From Streptococcus sanguinis (GTDB lineage: Bacteria; Bacillota; Bacilli; Lactobacillales; Streptococcaceae): DNA of 64,000 nucleotides. Location of the stretch: contig NZ_JAHZPA010000001.1 in assembly GCF_019929225.1 (NCBI RefSeq), positions 576,805 through 640,804 of the forward strand. Reading direction: 5' to 3'. The translations under genes were made by a program, and so were the position numbers. The notes below the pieces were generated by a model. That model was not told where the DNA came from, ran no database searches, and saw only the letters and a list, made by a program, of their open reading frames with translations. Below are positions 8,845 through 15,610 of this stretch, piece after piece (positions within the stretch are counted from its first letter, which is position 1; the number at the start of each line of letters is the position of its first letter).

Positions 8845-8871
8845 TTGTTCAAAGAAAAGGAGCATTTGCTT

Positions 8872-9051
8872 ATGAATAAAAAAGGACTTCCTAAACAAAG
8901 ACAATCAAGAAATATGGTGATTATGGAATGTATGGAATTAACTGGTTGGTCACGAGCGAAAGTAGTAGCTTCTCTCAAGGAGCTAGAAGCTGCAAACCTA
9001 ATTAAGTTTCCAACTGCAGGCGGAGTGATGCTTCGAGAGGAGGCGCTGTAA
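8872..9051 (+). CDS. Small winged-helix-like protein before repA
   Basis: 59 residues. The segment ECMELTGWSRAKVVASLKELEAANLIKF reads as a helix-turn-helix plus recognition helix of winged-helix type. AAGGAG precedes the ATG, and the gene ends 2 bases before repA, so it is probably cotranscribed and may assist or control replication. It is shorter than a normal winged-helix regulator and could be the tail of a longer gene trimmed at the element end. No family was recognised. Confidence 0.55.
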   Translation: MNKKGLPKQRQSRNMVIMECMELTGWSRAKVVASLKELEAANLIKFPTAGGVMLREEAL

Positions 9052-9053
9052 TA

Positions 9054-10007
9054 ATGGTTGATAACGGAAGAATATCCCTAGCCCAAGGTTTAGGCAGTGA
9101 AAGTTTTTATCAATTACCTAAAGTGATGATTGGTTCAAAATATTACAGCAAGTTAAAATCAGAAGCCAAAATGATGTTTATGTTGCTTAGGGATCGTATG
9201 GGGGCTTCGATTGAGAATGCCAGAAAAGGCGATATGCGTTTTGTTGATGATAATCAAGATGTCTTTATCTACTATCCCATTGAAGAGCTTGTTGAGGATC
9301 TTGGCTGGAAACGTGACAAAGTTATGTCACTCAAAAAAAAGCTTATCGAGTACGACCTTATTGATGAAGTCCGGCAAGGTTTGAAGAAGGCTAACCGGAT
9401 CTACGTTAAGAACGTTGAAACTCGTATAGAACTTCTGAATATGGATTTTGAACAGGCAAAACAGTCTGAAATTCCAGTAAAATCGCCTGAAGTCGGAAAA
9501 ACCGACTTCAAGAAGTCGGAAAAATCGACTTCAAGAGGTCGGAAAAGTCGACTTCAAGAAGTCGGGAAATCCGACTCAAGTAAGAATAAATCTAGTGAGA
9601 TTAAACAGAGTGAGAATAAAAATAATATTGATAGTTCTAGAAAGGCTGGGGCTGATAGTCCATCTATTCAAAAAAAATCTGAGGGGAAATATATCCAGCC
9701 AGAATACTACTCATTGCTGCAGGTGATTTCGGATAAATACAATGGCAAGTTTGAGCAGTACGATACAAGCCTATATAAAATTCGAGAATATAAATTGACA
9801 CATCATCAGAAAATGCTTATAGGGCAGTATCTTGAAGATGGATATGTAACCAGTAATGAAGTCTTAGATATTATTGAACGCATGCCCTTTGATGCAGAAC
9901 AACCCCTCGCTTATCTGCTGAAATGCCTGGAGAACCTCAAGGAAGAACGTAGACTAGAAGCTAAAATAGCAGCTCATAGAAATGCTGAATTAAAGTATGG
10001 AGGGTGA
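9054..10007 (+). CDS. repA: RepA_N-type replication initiator
   Basis: 317 residues. FYQLPKVMIGSKYYSKLKSEAKMMFMLLRDRM followed by IYYPIEELVEDLGWKRDKVMSLKKKLIEYDLI is the N-terminal DNA-binding domain of RepA_N initiators, used by theta-replicating plasmids of Firmicutes and by TnGBS elements. A low-complexity linker (about 140-205) contains four 23-bp DNA iterons (9489-9580), and the C-terminal 100 residues (about 215-310) form the variable host-specific domain. RepA_N origins are known to lie inside the rep gene, which fits. It implies that the excised element can be maintained as a plasmid. Confidence 0.9.
   Translation: MVDNGRISLAQGLGSESFYQLPKVMIGSKYYSKLKSEAKMMFMLLRDRMGASIENARKGDMRFVDDNQDVFIYYPIEELVEDLGWKRDKVMSLKKKLIEYDLIDEVRQGLKKANRIYVKNVETRIELLNMDFEQAKQSEIPVKSPEVGKTDFKKSEKSTSRGRKSRLQEVGKSDSSKNKSSEIKQSENKNNIDSSRKAGADSPSIQKKSEGKYIQPEYYSLLQVISDKYNGKFEQYDTSLYKIREYKLTHHQKMLIGQYLEDGYVTSNEVLDIIERMPFDAEQPLAYLLKCLENLKEERRLEAKIAAHRNAELKYGG
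9489..9580 (+). repeat. Four 23-bp iterons inside repA (probable oriV)
   Basis: Units at 9489, 9512, 9535 and 9558, each a near palindrome of the form GAAGTCGGAAAAACCGACTTC plus two bases. The 23-base period is not a multiple of three, so each unit is read in a different frame; the repetition is conserved as DNA and not as protein. This is expected for RepA binding sites at an intragenic origin. Confidence 0.85.
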
Positions 10008-10071
10008 GGATATAGACAAAGAACAATCTGTCCTCAAATTGTGAGCTATCAAGCGAAGAAAGGAGATAGAG

Positions 10072-10386
10072 ATGAATAGCAACGAAAACAAAAAAGAAAA
10101 AGGTTTTAGCCTATCAGATCTCGCAGTATTTTTATTGATTCCCTGGCTGCTTACCATGCTAATCCTAATATTTTTCATCTCGTTAGGTAGCTTGTTCTGG
10201 ATAATTTGGAATACGTTGGCTTTGTTTACTGAAATACCAGTAACACCGAAACAAAATTTCTTACCATTCGTGATAGTTGAAAATTTTGAAAATATATACA
10301 TTTTCATTGCGGTTAGTTTCTATTCTTTCATTTTAGGTCTTGTCTGGGTAATCAAAAATATGAGAAACAAGGTGCATCATGATTAA
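10072..10386 (+). CDS. Small membrane protein
   Basis: 104 residues with a charged start, a long hydrophobic region at about 15-50 and a second hydrophobic segment at about 70-92. AAAGGAG lies 7 bases before the ATG. It overlaps the following membrane-protein gene by 8 bases, so the two are cotranscribed. Position between repA and the transfer operon suggests a transfer, entry-exclusion or immunity role, but no family was recognised. Confidence 0.65.
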   Translation: MNSNENKKEKGFSLSDLAVFLLIPWLLTMLILIFFISLGSLFWIIWNTLALFTEIPVTPKQNFLPFVIVENFENIYIFIAVSFYSFILGLVWVIKNMRNKVHHD

Positions 10387-10690
10387 AATATTTAATTTTT
10401 TTCATAAGAGATTAGACTATGTCATTGGCTTTACAGCTGGCCCAGCTTTGTTTGCTACTGTTTTATATTCTGTGAAGAATGCTAAAGTAGCTCTCGTAAT
10501 AGCTTTGGTCATATTGCTTGTTGTTGGAATTGCTTTTATTACGATGCCAGCAAATACCCCAGAGGAAAAGCAAAAAAGAAAAGAATGTGTGGAATCTGCA
10601 ACTTTTATAATCATTTCATTTGTTGTTGCAGCTACAGTATACAACCTTATGACCAATGACTTTCAAATAATATCTGATCAGTTGTACTGA
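10379..10690 (+). CDS. Small membrane protein
   Basis: 103 residues with three hydrophobic segments (about 16-32, 36-54 and 76-93) and a short charged loop EEKQKRKE. It overlaps the previous membrane protein by 8 bases. Function unknown. The pair sits directly upstream of the transfer-operon leader RNA. Confidence 0.65.
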   Translation: MIKIFNFFHKRLDYVIGFTAGPALFATVLYSVKNAKVALVIALVILLVVGIAFITMPANTPEEKQKRKECVESATFIIISFVVAATVYNLMTNDFQIISDQLY

Positions 10691-10779
10691 TTAAATCTTT
10701 TTTCGTAGATTTTAATACTTGACCTAAGTAAGTCTCTAAACTGCTTCTAGTTCCTTGAAAATTGAATACCCCCGCTGTC

Positions 10780-11006
10780 CTGATTAGCGTGACCTAGACA
10801 TAAAAGAGAAATAGGGGCGGCGAGTAACTAGAAAAGGATATCTAGTGTCGGTCACATGACGCAAAGCCACGGTTGACTTGTCCCGTAAGGCGAAGGAGTT
10901 TTTGGGGTTTACCAGACTAAAATAACCCTGCGTAAGAAATACGGAAGGCAGTTACGCACTGTCTCGGCAAGCTGTAAATCAGCAATTTTCAGAAGGGGGA
11001 TTAACC
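10780..11006 (+). promoter_or_regulatory. Structured leader RNA of the transfer operon
   Basis: The 316-base gap before the next gene folds extensively. GTGACC(TA)GACA at 10789-10800 pairs with TGTCGGTCAC at 10846-10855. GCCACGG / CCGTAAGGC (10866-10891) forms a second hairpin, and GCGTAA / TTACGC (10930-10957) a third. GACGCAAAGCC at 10858-10868 is identical to a core string of c-di-GMP-I riboswitches, but the partner GCAAACC arm is absent, so a riboswitch call is not justified. A GGGGG ribosome binding site follows just before ATG 11007. It may be a regulated leader or attenuator. Confidence 0.5.
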
Positions 11007-11312
11007 ATGACTGAAAAAAACGACATAAAGTCAGTGACCATCTCTGACCTCAAAAAGATGGGAAAACATAGCAGAGCAACTGCTCGTCTTGACTCAGGAG
11101 AAGAGATTATCCTGGGTCCTAAATATGCGACTCAAAGACGGTCAGGCATTATTGCCGGCCAAGTCCAGGAAGTGGATTTAATTATCCCCTACACTGCTCG
11201 ATTGATCAGTCAGATACGGACCATCAAAGTCGGTCCAGTTTTGGTCGCAAGGAAAATGAAACAACAACGAAAAACCTGCCTGTTGTTGACGGGGCAGGGT
11301 TATAAGAAATAA
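11007..11312 (+). CDS. Element protein of unknown function
   Basis: 101 residues, basic, no signal peptide or membrane segment. First gene after the structured leader, with AGAAGGGGG 8-10 bases before the ATG. The gene reads ISDLKKMGKHSRATARLDSGEEIILGPKYATQRRSG, which suggests a small soluble beta-rich protein. Likely the first gene of the transfer operon. No family recognised. Confidence 0.65.
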   Translation: MTEKNDIKSVTISDLKKMGKHSRATARLDSGEEIILGPKYATQRRSGIIAGQVQEVDLIIPYTARLISQIRTIKVGPVLVARKMKQQRKTCLLLTGQGYKK

Positions 11313-11330
11313 TACAAGGAGAATAAAATA

Positions 11331-11555
11331 ATGGAAATTTTCACAACAATCATTCGTTTTTTAGGTATTGGAATTAACATTGGCGGAGCATTGTTTATTG
11401 CAGAAGGATGGCAGACATACGCTGCAGGTAAAAGTTCTAATAGTCCTAATGAACGACTTCAAGGACAAAATAGCATGATTTATGGTGGCATGATGATTGC
11501 TGGAGGAACAATTGTAATGACCTATGTAGCTAATCAAATTGCTGCTCTTGGATAA
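11331..11555 (+). CDS. Small two-helix membrane protein, pilin/Maff2-like
   Basis: 74 residues with two hydrophobic helices (about 6-25 and 50-68) separated by a polar loop AAGKSSNSPNERLQGQNS. Size, layout and position directly before a VirB6-like gene match the Maff2/VirB2-like small proteins in Gram-positive conjugation operons. Assignment rests on context and topology. Confidence 0.6.
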   Translation: MEIFTTIIRFLGIGINIGGALFIAEGWQTYAAGKSSNSPNERLQGQNSMIYGGMMIAGGTIVMTYVANQIAALG

Positions 11556-11572
11556 AACTAACGGAGGCAGAT

Positions 11573-12325
11573 ATGGACGTTGATCAAATTAAAGAATTGA
11601 CCCAGAGCCTCGCTGAATATGCACCTAAAGTTAATGAGATGTCAACTCTTATTAACTCTTCTAGTATGAAAGCTGCACAATTAATAATTGCTGTAATGTT
11701 TCTAATCGAGCTGGATTCTTGGTATCGATATTTGAAACGGGAGGGAGGCGGTTTGAATAGTGGCCTCTTTGCAGAATTAGCTGTGAAGTTTTTATTTGCT
11801 TTTATTCTTGTCACTTATTCTGCGACAATTTTTGATGGTATTGTAGAACTTTTTGGTTACATTTTAAGAGGTTTAAGCAAGATAATATCAATTGTTGCTT
11901 TTAAGGGATCTGTAAAAACAGATGGAGTAGATGGTTGGGTTTTAAAGAATTTCTTGGGCCTAATAAGTTGGCTGTCGGAAGCAGTTTCTAGTATCTCTAT
12001 AAAAATGATTATTTTTATGAGGGCTTTTGAAATGTATATACTCAAAGCAATTGCTCCACTAATCATTGCTTTCTGGATGGCAGATAGCACCAGAGATATG
12101 GCTAAAAATCTACTTAAGCAATTTGCAGCAGCCGCTTTTCAAGGAATTGTATTATTCATTGTAGTTGCTATTTATGCTGCTTTTGTAACAGACGATCTCT
12201 TTAAGGTTTCAACTGGTAAAGCCGGTGCGGATATTGCTTTTGCTGGGATTTTTAAATTACTTGTTTTTATATTTACAATCTGGAAAACCCAGCAACAGTC
12301 TAAAAAATTATTCGGAACTTCCTAG
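11573..12325 (+). CDS. VirB6/TrbL-like polytopic conjugation protein
   Basis: 250 residues with about five or six membrane segments; ILKAIAPLIIAFWMADSTRDMAKNLLKQFAAAAFQGIVLF is typical of the VirB6/TrbL-like channel family of Gram-positive type IV secretion systems. GGAGG precedes the ATG. It probably forms part of the membrane channel for DNA transfer. Confidence 0.75.
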   Translation: MDVDQIKELTQSLAEYAPKVNEMSTLINSSSMKAAQLIIAVMFLIELDSWYRYLKREGGGLNSGLFAELAVKFLFAFILVTYSATIFDGIVELFGYILRGLSKIISIVAFKGSVKTDGVDGWVLKNFLGLISWLSEAVSSISIKMIIFMRAFEMYILKAIAPLIIAFWMADSTRDMAKNLLKQFAAAAFQGIVLFIVVAIYAAFVTDDLFKVSTGKAGADIAFAGIFKLLVFIFTIWKTQQQSKKLFGTS

Positions 12326-12366
12326 TGAATTATGCTATAATAATAAAAAGGGGAAGGGGTGAGAGG

Positions 12367-12825
12367 ATGGCAACAGAATTAGAAAGAGCAGTTAAAAAGC
12401 TTAATCAGGCGTTAAGTCAAGCTTCGGAAGAAGAGCGTACAGAGTTTCTGGAACAGAATTTTCAGCCGGATCAATTTGAGCTGACTTCTAAAGCAACTGT
12501 TCCTAACTGGAAAAAGTTTGTTTCCCAGTTAGGTCGGTTGCTAGCTAGGGCAGGATTTATTGTGCTTCGGGTATTGCTTTGGATTCTCAAGGCTCCTTTT
12601 TTCATTCTTTCCTTCCTGAAAAATTGGTTTTTTATGGGCTTAGGATTGTGGGTGATGTGTTGGTTTCTTGATGGGGTTTATCGGGTTGTTATATTAGATC
12701 AGTATAGACCTTTCCAATCAACTCCAACATCGATTAATGACAACATCACTACAATAATAGTGATTATAGCAGGGATTTTATCCCTGATTGGAACGGCTTT
12801 ACAATATAAAGGCGAGATTGACTAG
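12367..12825 (+). CDS. Conjugation-operon membrane protein
   Basis: 152 residues: a soluble N-terminal half with EEERTEFLEQNFQPDQFEL and a C-terminal half with two or three membrane segments (about 60-100 and 130-145). The start at ATG 12367 is chosen because of the purine-rich GGGGTGAGAGG upstream; an upstream GTG at 12325 is less likely. Function unknown; placed between VirB6-like and PrgI-like genes. Confidence 0.6.
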   Translation: MATELERAVKKLNQALSQASEEERTEFLEQNFQPDQFELTSKATVPNWKKFVSQLGRLLARAGFIVLRVLLWILKAPFFILSFLKNWFFMGLGLWVMCWFLDGVYRVVILDQYRPFQSTPTSINDNITTIIVIIAGILSLIGTALQYKGEID

Positions 12826-12834
12826 AATTGACAG

Positions 12835-12866
12835 AAAACACTTTGCAGACAGTAAGGTGTTTTTAT
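12835..12866 (+). terminator. Internal hairpin with T-run in the transfer operon
   Basis: AAAACACTTT / AAGGTGTTTT with a 9-base loop and a T-run, placed just before the PrgI-like gene. It may act as a partial terminator that lowers downstream expression. Confidence 0.55.
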
Positions 12867-12867
12867 T

Positions 12868-13260
12868 GTGCTAAAAAACAGAATGAGAGGTTTTGGTTTG
12901 GAAAAATTAGGCAGTGAATTTCTTAAGGAATTTGGGGACTATGAGCGCCCTGTTTTTCTAAGGCGAACTCTAAGACAGCTAGTTATGACTGGTGGGATTG
13001 TCTTAGGTGTAGCTCTGGGAGTTTTGTTGAATTGGCTGGGCTTCCCAGATGTATTTAACTATTTAGTAACTGGAATTATTATTGGTCCTTGTTTTTTGTA
13101 TGGAACTAAGAAAAACAAAATTCTGAAAGAGCGTTTAATCTTTCAGTTAATCAATCAAAAACGGTCTTATATGACTGAATATGGAGGAGAGGAGACAAGA
13201 CACTATGAGTTTACTCAATCAGCTTCCGTTCAGGAAGCGGACGGTCCAGACGGCTACTGA
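12868..13260 (+). CDS. PrgI/VirB3-like protein
   Basis: 130 residues with two adjacent membrane segments (about 38-58 and 62-80) and a cytoplasmic tail. Location immediately before, and overlapping, virB4 matches the PrgI (VirB3-like) family. The reading frame opens with GTG 12868 (AAGGTG upstream); ATG 12883 and TTG 12898 (GAGAGG upstream) are alternative starts. Its 3' end overlaps the virB4 start by 56 bases. Confidence 0.6.
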   Translation: MLKNRMRGFGLEKLGSEFLKEFGDYERPVFLRRTLRQLVMTGGIVLGVALGVLLNWLGFPDVFNYLVTGIIIGPCFLYGTKKNKILKERLIFQLINQKRSYMTEYGGEETRHYEFTQSASVQEADGPDGY

Positions 13261-15589
13261 ACGTAGCCGTCAAATTCGTTTGCGGAAGGAATTTAAAAGG
13301 AAGCCTTCAACACAGAACAGCATTTACTTTACCAGTCAGTTTGAGACTGGAATCATGCACATTGCAGAAAACTGGTATTCCCGAACATACCGGCTGGGAG
13401 ATGTTGCCTATACAACGGCTAGCACAGAGGACAAGTTGGATATTATTGACAGCTATGGAGAGGCACTGAACTCTCTGGATGCTGGAGATAATTTTCAGCT
13501 CCTGGTGATTAATAGACGGGTGGACAATCAGACAGTCCGCAAGGTTCTCTATGAGCCTGCAGGAGATTGTAACGATATCTACCGAGATGAATATAATGAT
13601 ATTATTCAGGATCGATTTTCTTTGGATGCCAAAAACTTCAAGGTGGAGAAGTATATCACCTTGGCCACAGAGGCCTATGAGAAGAACCTCGCAGATACTC
13701 AACTTCAGGAAATGGGAACCCTGGTAGAAAATGAATTGCAGGCGATGAATATTAGCCTGAAGAAGCTCTCAGGTGTAGAGCGGCTGGGGATCTTTAACTT
13801 CCTACTCAGACAACAGCCTTATTTTGCTTACACCTACAAAGACATTGCCTTGTCTGGTTTAGCCGCTAAAAACTTTATTGTTCCCAATCGGATTGAGTTT
13901 CATGAAAACTTTATGAAGATTGATGAACAATTCGCTAAGGTCCTCTATGTCCGAGATTATCCGAACTTCTTATCCGATAAGCTTATCAAGAGTTTTTGTG
14001 ATATTGGTATAGAGCTGGCTGTCTCAATTCATGTTGCTCCTCGAGAATTAGGGGAAGTAGGAAAAGAACTATCTAATGAGCAGTCAGTGGCTCAAGAGGA
14101 AATGGTCCGTAGTCAGAAGGAAGGATTCCAGATTGGAATTGACCCAGGGTTAGCTGTTTCTGGAAGAGCTGTGGAAGCTAGTGAGACGACTCAGAAGTGG
14201 AAAGATAAGGTCAATGAGGATCAGAAAATTTTCAATGGGGTTATCACGGTTTACTTTGTGGCAGACAGCCTGGAAGAGCTGCAACAAAGCACCAAGAAAG
14301 TACAGGCAGCTGGCCGCAAGCTTGGTGTGGACTTGGAAGAAACCTATTATCATCAGGAGAATGGGCTAAATACTATTCTACCGATTGGTAAGCCATTCCT
14401 TGAAGTTAAAAAGGAGTTTATGCGCCCTTTTACGACGTCCAACGTGGTAACGCAGGTCCCCTTTACTAATGTGGACCTGCAGTCTGACAGTCCAAAGGCT
14501 CTCTATTATGGGCAAAATCAGCTTAGTAAAAATCTGATTACTTTGGACCGGCAGCGGGACCTCAATGCTGCGAATGGCATGTCTATCGGTACATCGGGGT
14601 CAGGGAAGGGGATGACGAATAAAACAACGGAAATCATCCCCGCTTATTTGAAGTATCTCAAGGATCGCTTTATTATTGTGGATCCTGAAGATGAATACAG
14701 TGACATTTCGGAGGCCTTGGGCGGCCAGGTCATCAATCTGTCTCTTAAATCTAGCAGCCATATCAACCTACTAGATTTGACACAGACGGATCAGGTCTTA
14801 TATGATGACAAGGGTCAAGAAATTGACAGTGTGGCCGATAAGGCTAATCTCCTCATGGCTCTCTTTGAGTCTATTCTCCAGGAGGTTTCAGATGATGACT
14901 TTGATATTATCGATGAAGTCACAAGAGAAGTCTATCAGCGTTGCGACAAGCCGACGCTGGCGGATTGGCATGATGTTCTTCTGGAACGGCCGGAAGAAGA
15001 AGCGCAGAAGCTGGCCAGACGGTCCCGTCCCTATGCAAAGGGAAGTTTTAATCTCTTTGCCCATCAGACCAATGTCAATCTGAACAATCGGCTGGTGGTA
15101 TTCAATCTCAAGGGGCTAGATAAGAAGCTCAAGCCCTTTGCTCTCTTGGTACTGCAAGATTTTATCTGGCAGCAGGTTATCCAGTACCAGGGCAAGGAAA
15201 CCATCCGGCTGTACTGGGATGAACTGCATCTGACCTTCCGAAACCAGACAGACGCAGCCTTCTTTGCGGAACTTTGGGCTCGTATCCGGAAGTACGGTGC
15301 GATTCCGACAGGCATTACCCAGAACCCAGGTACTATCCTAGCCTGGGAAGAAGGTCGGAACCTGATGTCTAATACTGAGTTCTTTATCTTACTCAAGATG
15401 AAAGACCAGGACATTGAAGCCCTGCGAGCTGTAGTGGATATTCCAGATGCCATGCTTCGCTATATCAGGCGACCAAAAGAAAAGGGAAGCGGGCTAATTA
15501 TAGCAGGGGAAACGGTTGTTCCGTTCGAGAACAAAATCCCTGACGATACCAAGCTGTATGAATTGACGCAGACAGATGCAGTTTTGTGA
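13205..15589 (+). CDS. virB4: VirB4-like conjugation ATPase
   Basis: 794 residues. The Walker A motif GTSGSGKGM (about 461-469) and Walker B IRLYWDELH (about 668-676) identify the VirB4/TraE ATPase that energises the type IV secretion system at the inner face of the membrane. VDPEDEY and GITQNPGTI (sensor-like) are also typical. ATG 13205 follows a strong GAGGAGAGGAG site; an in-frame ATG at 13181 lies inside that site and is less likely. It is cotranscribed with the next gene after a 21-base gap. Confidence 0.93.
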   Translation: MSLLNQLPFRKRTVQTATERSRQIRLRKEFKRKPSTQNSIYFTSQFETGIMHIAENWYSRTYRLGDVAYTTASTEDKLDIIDSYGEALNSLDAGDNFQLLVINRRVDNQTVRKVLYEPAGDCNDIYRDEYNDIIQDRFSLDAKNFKVEKYITLATEAYEKNLADTQLQEMGTLVENELQAMNISLKKLSGVERLGIFNFLLRQQPYFAYTYKDIALSGLAAKNFIVPNRIEFHENFMKIDEQFAKVLYVRDYPNFLSDKLIKSFCDIGIELAVSIHVAPRELGEVGKELSNEQSVAQEEMVRSQKEGFQIGIDPGLAVSGRAVEASETTQKWKDKVNEDQKIFNGVITVYFVADSLEELQQSTKKVQAAGRKLGVDLEETYYHQENGLNTILPIGKPFLEVKKEFMRPFTTSNVVTQVPFTNVDLQSDSPKALYYGQNQLSKNLITLDRQRDLNAANGMSIGTSGSGKGMTNKTTEIIPAYLKYLKDRFIIVDPEDEYSDISEALGGQVINLSLKSSSHINLLDLTQTDQVLYDDKGQEIDSVADKANLLMALFESILQEVSDDDFDIIDEVTREVYQRCDKPTLADWHDVLLERPEEEAQKLARRSRPYAKGSFNLFAHQTNVNLNNRLVVFNLKGLDKKLKPFALLVLQDFIWQQVIQYQGKETIRLYWDELHLTFRNQTDAAFFAELWARIRKYGAIPTGITQNPGTILAWEEGRNLMSNTEFFILLKMKDQDIEALRAVVDIPDAMLRYIRRPKEKGSGLIIAGETVVPFENKIPDDTKLYELTQTDAVL

Positions 15590-15610
15590 TAGACAGAAAG
15601 GAGCTAGAAA

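Noticed and set aside
8783-8872. Left terminal repeat and target duplication of the element
   Set aside because: No sequence matches the right end (35280-35344) or the expected duplicated bases; the left border is left approximate.
10780-10960. c-di-GMP-I riboswitch call for the transfer-operon leader
   Set aside because: Only the GACGCAAAGCC string matches. The second conserved arm (GCAAACC), the GNRA hairpin and the tetraloop receptor are missing.
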